Shown here: in pieces, positions 46,640 through 58,475 of the stretch | How positions within the stretch are numbered: position 1 is the first letter of the stretch | Layout: each line of letters begins with the position of its first letter | Assembly: GCF_020520425.1 (NCBI RefSeq) | Contig: NC_079487.1 | Span: 127,618,385-127,682,384, forward strand | Source: Spinacia oleracea | Lineage: Eukaryota; Streptophyta; Magnoliopsida; Caryophyllales; Amaranthaceae | Direction: 5' to 3' | DNA length: 64,000 nucleotides | The notes under the pieces: generated by a model | Databases searched by the model: none | What the model saw: only the letters and a program-made list of their open reading frames with translations | What the model was told of the DNA's origin: nothing | Translations under genes and position numbers: made by a program

Positions 46640-48869
46640 ACTTAACTGAAGTACTGAACCCAGATTATTTCTACTGATTACACTTATTTCTACTTATTAA
46701 AAATGATTTAATTAATTATAACATTTTTTACTGATTTTCTAGTGTTTTAAATGGTATTTAAAATTATTGATTGTTACTGTTTATAACATTTTTATTGTAT
46801 TTGAAATTATTAGGTTTTGCTAGATTCTTGATTCTCATCCGTAATTGCAAATTTTGTTTTTTAGAGTTTGAATAATGGAAAAGGTGGTATGCATTCGTAT
46901 GGGTTTAGGTTTTTTCATCAATTCGTCTATTGAACTCGTGTGCAGATTGTGAAGCGCTATACTTGAAAAGATGCGAAAACATCGAGCTACTCGTGCAAGC
47001 TAAATGGTGTAGTCAAAGTTGTGCGTTAGGATGCAGGATGATAATTATTTTGATTGTATAACCACTGTGTTTTTTTCTTCTAAATATGTGGTTTAGATAT
47101 ATATATATATTTTATCTTTCTAGATATTGTATACAAAATAGCTGATTACTGACGATATTGTTCATGCCCGGCAAACAAAAAAAAAAATTACACTTATGAG
47201 AATTGTCATTCACATGATAGAATTGATTTTTACAAAACATTACTTCGTATTTTTTAAAAGTGAATTGAACACAGCCTAAGTGGGAGTAATTTTGTAAAGT
47301 AAAGAAAGTAGATCAGCAAACCTTTATAGAGATTTTGCCATACCACGGAGTACAAATATTTTAAAACATGAAAAATTGCTTATCATGATATCACGTGTTT
47401 TCCTTTTTTTTTTTAACCACTGTACATTTTCCTCAATATCTCCATTTACTTACATTTTCCTCAATATTTCCATTTACTTACCGAGCAAAGCTTGGCCTCG
47501 TTTTGTGAATATTTCAATTTCGGACTAGTGACACTTTGGGGAAAGATTTCCCCTTGTCCTTTTCCCCCCCTTCTTAAAGTGCCTAGCCCACTAATCCGAG
47601 TTGGGTTAATCCGAGAGGGGTTCCAACCAGACATATGGCTCTTTATCTTCCCTTAAAGGTCATGTTTGGCAACTAGCGGTTAGTTGTTAGTTGTACCGGA
47701 TCATATTAGCAGTTTTGACTAGTTGTTGGTATTAGCTTGTTTGACTAGCTGATTCTATTAGTTGGTTATGTAAAGTGTTTGGTAAATAGCTGATATATAT
47801 AATAGTTGTTTGATTGTGTAAAATTACAAATAAGGACATTGAATTATTTAATTATAGAGAATTAGTAATTGCTAATTACAATATAAGGATACGTATAGTT
47901 AGATTTTTATGGGAATGAAATGTATTGACATGAAAATAATTAAACAACATCCATATAAAAATTGAACATTTGTTAGTCCCACAAACAACTTTTACGAAAA
48001 TAAATTATTAAATGTAAAATTTGCAAAATAGGAATGACTAAGAACAATATACATTAAATTTATATAAGAAACATATTTTTTAATATTATTTTAATTATAT
48101 TACACATCATCTGTTTAAGAAAAAAATATCTAGTTAAATAAAATTAAAATAAAAGGTAAGCAAAGTAGTAAAGTTAAGTACTCCGTACTAAAGTGAATAA
48201 AGAAAAGAAAAAAGTATATCAACCATATTTCACCATGAGGACTAATTGTCTTTTCAACTTACTCAATACAATCTTCTAATTGAAAAAGCTGCATGGAACA
48301 ACTTTTTGAAATTAGAGGATTAATTTCAATCCTCTATTTAATCCTTCTATTTTTCAAACATCCAGATTAGAGGATTGAATTGGACAAACCTCTAAATTGG
48401 TCAAATCCTCTAATTTTTTTGTCAATCCTCTAACAACCAAACACAACAAAAAGAAAAAGTAATAAGCATCATGACATGTTATTGACAACCAAAAAACATG
48501 TAACAAGGATTGAACATCGAACTTTCTAAATTAAAAGTTACACTTTCTCAATGTATATTATACCTTTTCAGTAAAATAATGAACAACTCCCGGACCATAC
48601 ACTAGCTTATTTTTATTATTTCCAGCGCATCCTATTCCGTTGCTTTCAAATTTTCTTTTTCCATTTCCCCTCTCCTTTATTACAAACAAAGACAACATAA
48701 CAAATTTTTTAAAATAAGAGTAAAGATATGCATCATTCGAGCTAAACACTAGTACAGAATAATATACTTTTTCTTTTCATTTTTTTGAGGGAAAGCGGCT
48801 TAGCGGGTTCAACGGAGTTTAGTATACTTGGGCTTAGTGTTTAATTGTTTATAAATAGAATAATGAGGT
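46640..48869. other. intergenic sequence, repeat remnants
   Basis: No gene is supported. GTTTGGCAACTAGCGG and TGTTTGGTAAATAGC words near 47670-47790, and repeated AATCCTCTAA words near 48320-48430, look like eroded MITEs without definable ends. Confidence 0.4.
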
Positions 48870-48872
48870 CTT

Positions 48873-48945
48873 GACCTATTGGTTAGACTGAGAGTCTATA
48901 TACAATAGATCACAAGTTCAAATCTTCCGCCTCATTGATAATTTA
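48873..48945 (+). mobile_element. possible SINE head or tRNA-derived sequence
   Basis: GACCTATTGGTTAGACTGAG resembles an A box and CACAAGTTCAAATCTT a B box, 45 bp apart. No poly-A tail or target duplication is seen; a Stowaway begins right after it. Confidence 0.35.
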
Positions 48946-48947
48946 TA

Positions 48948-49228
48948 CTCCCTCTGTATTTATTTAAGAGATACACTTGACCGGGCACAGGTATTAAGAA
49001 AAAGAATTGAATGAAATAAAGTAATAAAACAAGTGGGATTGAGTAGATATTTTAATAAGAAAAACAAGTGGGGACCATGTCATTTTAGGGAGTGGGGGTG
49101 TGGGTGGGGTGTAAATATATCATTTAATTAGATGGTGGGGTTGATAAGTTACTAAAAATGACAAGTGTATCTCTTAAATAAATACGGCCGAAAAGGCAAG
49201 TGTATCCCTTAAATAAATACAGAGGGAG
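48948..49228. mobile_element. Stowaway MITE, left arm of an inverted pair
   Basis: It starts CTCCCTCTGTATTTATTTAA and ends AAATAAATACAGAGGGAG, flanked by TA (48946-48947, 49229-49230). The same family as 9106-9389. Confidence 0.9.
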
Positions 49229-49275
49229 TATTGTTTTATGGGGCTTATTCGCACCTAAAAAATAAATTGTTTATA

Positions 49276-49599
49276 CTCCCTCCGTATTTATTTAAGGGAT
49301 ACACTTGCCTTTTCCGCCCGTATTTATTTAAGAGATACACTTGCCATTTTTAGTAACTTATCAACCCCACCATCTAATTAAATAATACATCCAATTTACC
49401 CTATCACCCACCATCCTATTAAACAAATAATTTCATAAACCCACCCCACCCTCCACCCACCAAAATGACATGGTCCCCACATGTTTAATTATTAAAATAT
49501 CTATCCAACCCCACCTGCTTTATTATTTTATTTCATTCAATTATTCTTTTTAATACCCGTGGCCGACCAAGTGTATCTCTTAAAAAAATACGGAGGGAG
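49276..49599. mobile_element. Stowaway MITE, right arm of an inverted pair
   Basis: It starts CTCCCTCCGTATTTATTTAA and ends AAAAATACGGAGGGAG, flanked by TA (49274-49275, 49600-49601). It carries the family interior in the opposite orientation to 48948-49228, only 47 bp away. Confidence 0.9.
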
Positions 49600-49837
49600 T
49601 AAATATTTACTTAATGTAAGGGCAAATTAGGAAACAGCTCCTAACACTTACACCAATATCTTTCTCACATAACTTAGGATTCTTGGCGAGAGTGAGATGA
49701 TGAAAGGGACTACACTACTCTCTTTCCACACCAAGATCCCAAATCTCTACTCCCTTTCTTCCAAATTATTTTTGGAACTAAATATTGTGTGTGTGCGCGC
49801 ACGCGTCTATCAAGTTTAATTTTCCATGTGTGCGCAT

Positions 49838-50465
49838 CTTAGACCATTGTTAATTATGTGTAAAAAAATCACTATCCCTTTCTCTTTACCCACTTTCTCA
49901 CTCATCATTTTTCATTTTTTCCATTAACAAAAAAAATTCTCCATCCCTCTCGTATCCATGAGCAAAAAAAAACTCCTCACCCCTCTTTCTCTACCCCTAC
50001 TTTTCTCTCTAATAACAACACTAATAAAAAAAAATAAAAAATTAGAAAATGAGTAATTAAGTTTTTTGTGCATATAGTTGTAAATAAGCAAATTAGAGAG
50101 AGAAATGAGAAAAAAAATATTGGGTTAAATTATATCAAAATGGATGCTTATTTGTAGATCTTGAATTTTTATGAATGATGGTAAATTTATTTTATTTTTT
50201 TATGAATCAGAAATATAAACAAATTCCCGTTGAAAAATTATTATTACGTGAATTTTTTATGTAATGCCACGTGGCGGATTTAGATTGGGTGGATTTCCCC
50301 ACTCCAAATCTAAAAAATCCCCATGCCAAGGGGGTTTTTGATTTTGCACTCTCCAAGTGCAAAATTTTGCACACCACTAACCCCTTAAATTTGACTTTTC
50401 TCCCTTATTTTTCCCCAAATGCAAAAATTTTGCAAAAATTTTGCACACCATTAACGATGCTCTAA
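49838..50465. mobile_element. probable MITE with CTTAGAGCAT-type ends
   Basis: Left end CTTAGACCATTGTTAATTA and inverted right end CTTAGAGCATCGTTAATGG agree at most positions. The interior is rich in TGCAAAATTTTGCA words. Ends of this style are common in plant MITEs. The target duplication is unclear because the ends extend into palindromic CTTAG. The open frame at 50271-50465 lies inside and is probably not a gene. Confidence 0.55.
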
Positions 50466-50607
50466 GAAGAATTGTCACACATCTGTAAAATTGAAGAGAG
50501 GTGAGTCTAAAACTCTACATGGGACTACGGAGTAGTTTATAAGGTTGTAGATTACTAATCTATTACCCTATGTTTTATAATGGAACCTCACAACTTTTAT
50601 CGATATA

Positions 50608-50873
50608 CTTTATCCGTTTTATAATGCTCCTCGCTTTTTCATTATCCGCGGTCTCAAATGCACTACTTTAACCATTAATAATTTTAATATTGCATTAATA
50701 AAAAATTATAAAATAAATGATACGAAGCATTTAGAAAATTTATATTGAAACGAATCCAATGATATCTCACACGTTAATGTTTTTACTATTAATTATAATA
50801 TTAATTATGGTCAAAGTTTAAACTATATGAATAGAAAACATGAAGAACATTACGAAAGAGAGGAGTATGCATC
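50608..50873. repeat. eroded MITE
   Basis: Left CTTTATCCGTTTTATAATG and right, inverted, ATACTCCTCTCTTTCGTAATG suggest degenerate Stowaway-type ends. Weak evidence. Confidence 0.3.
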
Positions 50874-51384
50874 ACTGGATCAAGGGCTAGCAAAGTAACA
50901 ATATCATATTATACTATATGGTCTCTAAATCATTTACTAAGCCATTACAAAAGCCAAAGTCTGTTGAGACGAATATGCTAAATTTCTTGCTAGAAACAAG
51001 GGCATTATTTGTCTAATACTTGCAGAGATTTTACATCGAAAATAAAAGTCAAGAAAAACGCGTTACATACAGAAGAGGGTAGTACGTAGTGTGGATTGTG
51101 GACAGTTATAAGATTGAAAAATTAAATGCAATCGCTATCAATTTTTGTCACACCGACAAAATTGGGCCTTATACCAGCTGCATTACATTACATAACAATA
51201 CTACGGAGTACGTAGGACTATAAGAGATGCACGATTGGAGGCCAGCCTCAGCCTCAGCCTCAGCCTCACCCATGTGTAGTTGTGTACGAGTGAGAGTGAC
51301 GAAGTAACCCTCGCACCGTCTTTACTGTTGGTTTCACTTTTTGTAACATTTTACTCCAATCTACCACCGCGTATTACCCATATC
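50874..51384. other. non-coding sequence
   Basis: Contains a short (CAGCCT)n repeat at about 51242-51268 and TACGGAGTACG near 51202. No gene. Confidence 0.4.
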
Positions 51385-51401
51385 ACATTGTAACTTCTTG
51401 T

Positions 51402-51577
51402 ACCAATTGAGGTTGGCATGAGTGGTTAAGGAGCAACGGGTTCGAGCCTTGGGAATGGAAAAAATCTCAACTGGGAGGGATGCTGCCCATCGAGGTACCC
51501 ATGCAAACTCCCGCGGGAAATTAGTCCACTCGCCGAAAGCGGTGGGAACTCCTCGTAGTAGAACCAAAAAAAAAAAA
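51402..51577 (+). mobile_element. tRNA-derived SINE with intact target duplication
   Basis: TTGGCATGAGTGGTTAAGG resembles an A box and CGGGTTCGAGCC a B box. The element ends in a poly-A tail at about 51566-51577. A perfect 17-bp duplication ACATTGTAACTTCTTGT lies at 51385-51401 and 51578-51594. About 176 bp is a usual SINE length. The 68-codon minus-strand open frame here is a by-product. Confidence 0.93.
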
Positions 51578-51920
51578 ACATTGTAACTTCTTGTTAAAAT
51601 TTTTTAGCAAAATTTCAGGTGGTTTATGATAGTGGGGAATAAAAATTAGGTTACTCGTAATTGAAATCGGAATTTGTTAGGAACTTGCGGATTCAAAACT
51701 GAAACCGAAATGAGTAACAAAACTGAAAACTTGTTTGAACATGATCTAGTACGATTTTCAATTTTTTCGAACACGAATCCATTAGGAACCCTATTTACAT
51801 CGGTTCCCTTATCAAAAATGTTATTTAAGCTCAAATCATAAAATATTTCAAGCTTATTTTACAAAATTAATAATAAATAAAGTGTAATAAATAAGTCAAA
51901 ATCATACAAGAATTTAAGCC

Positions 51921-52259
51921 CTACTAAAAAAACACAAATTCTTATTTAGAATGGGTATACAATAAATATTGTACACCGGAGTAAAAGTTGACTCAAAATG
52001 CTTAAAAGTTACATTTATATATGTAAAAGTTATCTATTTTTTAATGATAAATTTCTTCATTTGAATAAAAATTATTTCTTCAAAATCACTAATAATGTAT
52101 AAATTAATCATTTAACCCTTTAAAATGTTTATCTATCAACTTTTTAATTTTATAATATAAATGTTACAGAAAAATAGGTTAAAGTTACAAAAAACTGCAT
52201 AAAAGTTATTTTGGAGTACAATAAATTTATTGTACACCTTGTGCGCGCAAGACCTTTTG
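51921..52259 (+). repeat. dispersed 338-bp repeat, copy 2
   Basis: Full-length match to 37401-37738, with the same A-run/CACAAATTC beginning and GCGCGCAAGACCTTTTG end. Confidence 0.85.
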
Positions 52260-53807
52260 ATAAAAAAATTAGTTTATAGAATGACCAGAAACTGTCTTAA
52301 CAAGTCCCAGTATCCATTCTCATTTTCAGAAACTTATTGCAACAAGTTCAAGTTCTGCTTTTCATGAGTTTTTTTGAAATCGGTTCCAATTATGAAAATT
52401 TGAGAAGTTACCCTATAATGCTCAACCGTAGTTTCTAATGCATAGTAATGGATTTTACGGAGTACTTGTAACTTCTACAGAAAGGAAAAGTTATAGGCAT
52501 GCTTAACGGTGTACTACTTTCGTTTCTTAAACCCTACTCATTTTCCGATTTCATCCGTTTTCCAAAATTTTAAAGCGTTGTCGCTTGGTCCCATAAGCAT
52601 TTAGCACCATCCAAAATTTTGTACCGTGCATTAACCAAATGATGAGGAATTTAAGTAGGGTGTGGACCATGTAGTACCTATTTGAATCAAGTCATCAAGT
52701 TCCATTTGGATATAAGAGCAACATTAACGTCAAATTTTATGACTTGAATTTCGCTGAAATAATATATGACTTACCTAGTTTTAATATAAGACGTATCAGT
52801 TTGTAGCGTTGAAGTAGGTTAGTATTAACAAAGTCTTAAATCGAGTTTTGAAAAAATAAGATTCTAATTAAGACTCAATATGTGAGTTAAATAAAAAATT
52901 AAGATGTTATATTATTTGAGATGTTTTAAATGAGTTTGAGGGATAAAAGGCTAAAATTTAGATGAGTCTGGAAAATTCTTAACAAAATTTAAATATAAAT
53001 ATTAGTGGAAAATTGATATAGCATATGGGAAAAGTTTTAAGATAAGACAGCCTTAGAGATCGCTCTAAATCAATACAATGGCCAGTAAGGAAGTGTTTGG
53101 TAGAATTAAATAGTTAGACAAACAAGGAGACATACACTCAAAGGAAAAGGTTGTGTGGAACAATGGTTTTACATCTTTTTGAGACAAACATAACTATTGG
53201 TGTCTAAACTTGTTGGAAATTTTGATAGATAATTTATAGCAACAATCAACATCACAATGATAAAAAATAAAAAATAAAAAATAAAAAATAAAAAATAAAA
53301 AATATATCTTAACATACGTACTTTCAATGGGAATTTGAGTTAAAATGTGTTATATAGTAGTCGTTTTTAAAGAAATACTCCGTAATACATTGCTCCGTAG
53401 TACGTACACCTTATTAACACTTAATTTAATTAACTCTTTTTGAATCACTGAGTATATATAATTAGTTCAGCAAATGTACTTCGTATCATCTTGGGGATGA
53501 TCATTAGTTAGCTGGTCGAAAGCTAAAAGTGGTATTCAAGAATTGAGAACAAATCTTGTCTATATTCATTTTTGTTTTACCAATCTCACTACTGTATATA
53601 AAAAATTATAAATATTTTTCATAACGAATGAATATGGATATGGATCATGAATAACTTAGTTCATTGGGGTTTGTTTCAAAGACATACGAAGCAATATTTT
53701 CATAGGGAAAGAGCTTTAGTGAAATTCCGACAAGGTTAACTTTGGGTTGAATACGTTAATGCTCAGTTCTGTTACACTTATTTTGATTTATTTCAGATAA
53801 AGTTCCT
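52260..53807. other. intergenic sequence
   Basis: AT-rich with an (AAAAAAT)n microsatellite at about 53261-53302 and ACTCCGTA words near 53380. No gene is supported. Confidence 0.4.
53261..53302. repeat. (AAAAAAT)n microsatellite
   Basis: About six tandem AAAAAAT/ATAAAAA heptamers. Confidence 0.85.
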
Positions 53808-54209
53808 CGGCCAAAAAACCTTTTTTCCTAAAAAGCGTATCACTTTATTTTATTTTATTTTCTCTCCTTTTTTATAAACTATTTATGTATAAAAACAAAT
53901 ATTGGACTACAGAGTATGACAATAATAGAAAAATTTGGTAATATTTTAGTCAAAACACCATGTCAATAATAAAAAAAACTCATCATTTTGGTCAAATTAG
54001 CATATTAAACATGCCGAATATTTTGGTCAAATTATTATATAAAATATATAATACGGGCTGGAAATTGCATATTACGGAGTAGATGATTAAATGAGTACAT
54101 CCAATATTTTATTATTTATGCATTATCTTTAGGGGATATATATTTCAATTAAATATTTATTTCAAAGATATAATCAAATACGAAGTAATAATTTTCAAAT
54201 ATCCACGCA
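53808..54209 (+). repeat. dispersed repeat, partner at 62095
   Basis: Shares long stretches in the same orientation with 62095-62458, including CAAATTA-flanked AATATTTTGGTCAAATTA words and GATGATTAAATGAGTAC. No ends or coding capacity, so the class is unknown. Confidence 0.7.
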
Positions 54210-54428
54210 TGGACGGACCTAATCTAGTAAGTTTATAATAAGTGAGTCAAATGAATGAGAGCGCCCCCTTCAATTTACAGATCTGGCACTGTTGCGAAGT
54301 ACTCCGTAGGACTTATCTTCGGCATTTTCACTTAAGATGATTCAATATTACGGAGTAAAAAAATTGTTAATATTAATAGGAAAATGATAAGTAAAATACT
54401 CTATGAAGTCGTTCTAAAATAATAATTA

Positions 54429-55516
54429 CTAGATTTTAGCCCGTGCGATGCACGGATTCTATTAAATTGTTATGTTTAAATAAAAATCCTATGTATATAC
54501 CACTTTTGTATATTAGATTAGATTAGTTTTTGATTTTGTATTGAATTTCATTTTAGATTTTTTTTTATTATGAAAGTGTTTGTTTTTGGATGAAATTGTA
54601 TATGCGTAATATTAATAAATAATTAATAAAAAAAATATAATATTGGATTAATATTTGATTTTAAATTGAATTTTATTTATTTTATTTTAGATTATTGTTT
54701 GATTTTGGATGAATTTTATTTTAGATTTATTTTTTTTAATTATTAGAGTGTTTGATTTTAGACGGAGTTGTATATATTAGTAATTAATTAATTAAAATAT
54801 CTAAGTGGCACCTAATTAATTATCTACGTGAAAATCGATTATTTTTCAATTTTTAGAGTGTTTGATTTTTGATGGAGTTGTATATATTAGTAATTAATTA
54901 ATTAAAATATCTACGTGGCACCTAATTAATTATCTACGTCTCACTTGATTTTTTAAATTCAAAAAGAAGTTAGAAATATTATTTTTCATTGGCCGAAACC
55001 ATTAGTAATCCTAGGTGGCGCTCTAATATTTTAGCAAATATTCCTCCATTGGCTGAAACCATTAGATTTTTCTATGTGGTGCTCTAATATTGGATTAATG
55101 TTTGATTTTAAATTGAATTTTATTTAATTTATTTTAGATTATTGTTTGATTTTGGATGAATTTTATTTTAGATTTATTTTTTAATTATTAGAGTGTTTGA
55201 TTTTAGATGGAGTTGTATATATTAGTAATAAATAAATTAATTAAATATCTATGTGACACCTAATTAATTATCTACGTGGAAATCGATTATTTTTTAATTA
55301 TTAGAGTGTTTGATTTTCAATGGAGTTGTATATATTAATAATTAATTAATTAAAATATCTACGTGGCACCTAATTAATTATCTACGTGACACTTGATTTT
55401 TTTAATTCAAAAAGAAATTATAAATCTTATTTTTCATTGGCCGAAACCATTAGTAATCCTAGGTGGCGCTCTAATCTTTCAGCAAATATGCCTCCTTTAT
55501 ATATGTATATATTAGA
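54429..55516 (-). mobile_element. non-autonomous Helitron with internal duplication
   Basis: On the minus strand it starts TCTAATATATACATATATAA just after a host A (55517 is T on +). It ends CTAG followed by a host T (54428 is A on +). Before the end is the hairpin CCGTGC-ATC-GCACGG (54441-54455), 8 nt from CTAG. The 5' TC, subterminal hairpin, 3' CTRR and insertion between A and T without duplication are the Helitron hallmarks. No Rep/helicase is encoded. The interior is an imperfect tandem duplication: 54640-55080 matches 55085-55500. Confidence 0.88.
54441..54455 (-). repeat. Helitron 3' hairpin
   Basis: CCGTGCGATGCACGG on the plus strand, a 6-bp stem with a 3-nt loop, next to the CTAG terminus. 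Confidence 0.9.
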
Positions 55517-55757
55517 TTATTATAGCAGTAGTAAAATAATAAATAATTATAGTAATAATAATAATAGATAATTATAGTAATAATAATTAATAATAATAAT
55601 TAGAAAGATTGTGGGCTGGATGGCTTGTATAATGGCTAATTATTGCATGAAGTTTGGTACGGTTTATGGGCTTGTGTTTGATCTGTCTTTGGGCTTCTAT
55701 TGTCCAACAAGTCAATAATGTTTTGCTTGCACAGTTTTACAATCACATACTCTCTGG
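55517..55757. other. short non-coding stretch between Helitron and MITE
   Basis: AATAATT-type low-complexity sequence from 55530 to 55605, then unique sequence. Confidence 0.4.
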
Positions 55758-56016
55758 GAGGAAGTATTTTCGGATATCAGATATGTGTGGGCAAATGCAT
55801 ATCATAGTAAAAGACAAAATAAGAAAAATGATAAAAAAGAAATTAAATGGTACTTTTTTAAACAAAAATGGTACTTTTTTTAACTGAATGGTACTTTTTT
55901 TTACAGAATGGTACTTTTTTAACATAAATGGTACTTCCTTTTTTGTCTTTTAGCTATTTGTCTTTTAGCTGATATGTGTGTTGCCACACATATCTGATAT
56001 CCGAAAAAACAACCTC
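55758..56016. mobile_element. Mutator-like MITE with internal tandem repeat
   Basis: The left end GAGGAAGTATTTTCGG then ATATCAGATATGTGTGG is inverted at the right (GAGGTTGTTTTTTCGG then the same). A 10-bp duplication TACTCTCTGG lies at 55748-55757 and 56017-56026. The centre holds about five ATGGTACTTTTTT units (about 55848-55940). The sizes fit a Mutator-like MITE. Confidence 0.82.
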
Positions 56017-56026
56017 TACTCTCTGG

Positions 56027-56941
56027 TCTCGTCTCAAATTTCTCAATCTACTTATTCCACACGAAAATGACACCACAATTGTACGTGTTACTAAGAAGGT
56101 GGAAAAAACAAGTAAAGGGAAAATTGGATGAATTCTTAACTTCTTATCGTTATCAAAAGAAGAGGAGTACTCCGTAACAATTAATCCACATTAAACATAA
56201 TATCGTCGCACGGTTTTAGATGAATGCTCAATTGTGTTTAACTAAACACAAGTTTGGACGGTTTTGAATATCATTCTCAAGAAAATCACAATTGTCAAAA
56301 GTCTTAATATCCTAGAAAATCTTTCCTTTTACAGTGTACCATCTTAATCCACATATTAATACTCCGTATAAATAAACAATAAGTTGTGCATAAATGAAAT
56401 CGCAACAATCAAAGTAGAGCAAGTTTATGATAAATATATTTCATTACGATTGAAATAACGAAAAATTTACACTTTGAGAGTTGAATAATTGCTTAATATT
56501 AAAACTCCAATAAGCACACCTCATACACAATCTGAAATTCCAAACTTAAATGCCAATATTACCTAATTGCTTCAAATAGCATACTAAAAAAAAAACCAAA
56601 ATATGCTAAGTTACTAAAGGCGGGTGGTAAAATTCACCTCTGCCAAGCTGCTGCTTAAAACAGTTACAACTTACAAAGGTCACTCTCAAGTTTTCAACTA
56701 AAGGGTAACCTAATATAGTAACAGGGGTAGTTTTGGAAAGACGCCTCGTAAAATAAGCTGTCTTTACAATTTTAAACCCCAAGAAAAAGTAATGTGGTAA
56801 ACCTTGGCCAATTAAAATACTGGCCTAAGTAAACAAACCCTAAAACTATAGAGTACGTGTACGTATATATACTAATTTAACATTACTAGAGCCTTAAACA
56901 AAAGGGCACGACCGTCAATTCAGGATTCTCTTTTTCGGGCC
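56027..56941. other. region downstream of the expansin gene
   Basis: AT-rich. Its right end must include the expansin 3'-UTR. No gene or complete element is seen. Confidence 0.4.
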
Positions 56942-58284
56942 TCAGCGGAATTGGGCACCCGAGTAGGTCTGCCCGAAAGACCAATGGGCCGGGGCAACGT
57001 TAAAGGACACAACGCTACGGCCGTCACTAGTAACGACCCTAAAGGAGAGAGACTGCCCGTTGAGGTAATTGTTGCTTTGCCAATTTTGCCCCCAGTTCCT
57101 TGACATTGCCTGCCAACGTGTCCTTGACCCTTTAACTGCAACTGAATGGACGTCTCCTGCACCACCAACGTTGGTCACTAACACCAAGTTGAAGTATGAG
57201 TGACCATTGATTGTGAACCTTATCCCACCGCTTCTCCTGCAAGGCACCCTACACAAACAAACAAAAAACACCAACTCAATACAGATTATAGAGTCTAAAT
57301 TTTTTTACTTAAAAAAGTTTAATTATCCATAGTAGACATGTTGCGAATTTGTCAACTAAGGGCAATAAATTTGTAATGGTCACTTTTTTCTAAAGCTAGC
57401 ATCATATCTCAAAACAAATCCGTAATTTGCGGTGTGTTTCTACGGTTGAAAACATACCTTTAAACGAAGGTAACAAAGAAAAAGTATTATAGTTCCATGT
57501 GATTCTTTAAAACATTTTACTTTACTTTTCTTTCTTTCTTTTTTTGTATTTTTCAGCAAAAAGAGTAAATCTCCACATACAACTTTTCAAACAACAACTT
57601 CCTAACTAACTAAACTTTCTCCTCCTTTTTTTTAATTTCTTTATTTCAAAGAAATTAATTTCCAGAAAAGGGTATTTTTCTTTTATCTCATGGAGTACAC
57701 ATCACAACCAAACAATGACTCAGTAGCCGCGTTAGGGGTTCAAATTATACGGACAAAAGAAATTACCTCCGGTAAGCGACGGGGACGATACCAGCTCTGT
57801 ACTGAGCAATGTGCTGGAAAATAGGCTGAGAGAGATCAAAGTGGTGGTTAGGAGGGTCGCACCACCCGCCAGGTGGACAGAAATTAGTAGCAGTGACCAC
57901 AATTGTGCCTCGAAGACACCATTTGGGGTCATTAACACATCTAATTGCATAACACGACCCACAAGCTAACCCATTGTTGAATAATGCTGTGCTTAGTGCT
58001 GCCGTGTTAGTTCCGTACCCTTGGCTGTATAAATTTCCATAACCGCACGCTCCTCCTAAATAAATCATAAATTTATATAAGTTAGTTAGTTGGTTAGGCT
58101 CGTGGCTGACTAAATGTTATGAATTTTATAGTAAATGCGTACCCATGGTGCCAGAAGCGTCACCGCCACCGTAGAAAGTGGCGTGAGCGTTGATCCAGCC
58201 TCCTCCTCCTCCACCATGACCATAAGCGTCAGCGACTGTCAACAATGTCAGAATGCCGACTAAGAGAATTTTACCGGCTGCCAT
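56942..58284 (-). CDS. alpha-expansin
   Basis: Secreted cell wall-loosening protein that acts without hydrolysis. Minus-strand exons 58143-58284, 57767-58055 and 56942-57248 join in frame (GT..AG) to 245 aa. Residues 1-20 ([20 protein letters not shown]) are a signal peptide. A glycine run follows, then the family start [20 protein letters not shown]. The first domain (double-psi beta-barrel) keeps the conserved Cys pairs ([20 protein letters not shown]) and the HFD motif (NHHFDLS). The C-terminal binding domain includes [20 protein letters not shown] and ends [12 protein letters not shown]. It lacks about eight residues that most alpha-expansins have between NFCPP and GGWC, so the loop is shorter. 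Intron positions are those of the EXPA family. Similarity to the EXPA1/EXPA10/EXPA15 group is my impression; the member number is not assigned. Confidence 0.95.
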
Positions 58285-58465
58285 TTTCCTGCAAAAATGA
58301 AGCGAATTTTAGCTACTTTTCTTTCAAATTTAAGCAAAAATTGCTTGATTGGTTCAAGGTTTTTAAGAGAGAGAAATTTACATTTGTGAACAGAGGAAGA
58401 GAGAGAAAGAGGGGAGTTGAGTTGTGTTGGGTTGAGTTGAGGAAAATGGGAGAGGAAGAAGGGGG

Positions 58466-58475
58466 AATAAATAGA
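58466..58475 (-). promoter_or_regulatory. TATA-like box of the expansin gene
   Basis: CTATTTATT on the minus strand, about 185 bp upstream of the ATG, implying a leader of about 150 nt that includes the CT-rich stretch 58378-58450. Confidence 0.5.

Noticed and set aside
50271-50465. 64-codon open frame starting at GCCACGTGGC
   Set aside because: It lies inside a MITE-like element and consists of repeated AAATTTTGCA words.
57732-57962. Second open frame overlapping expansin exon 2
   Set aside because: It is the same strand in another frame; the exon encodes conserved expansin motifs instead.
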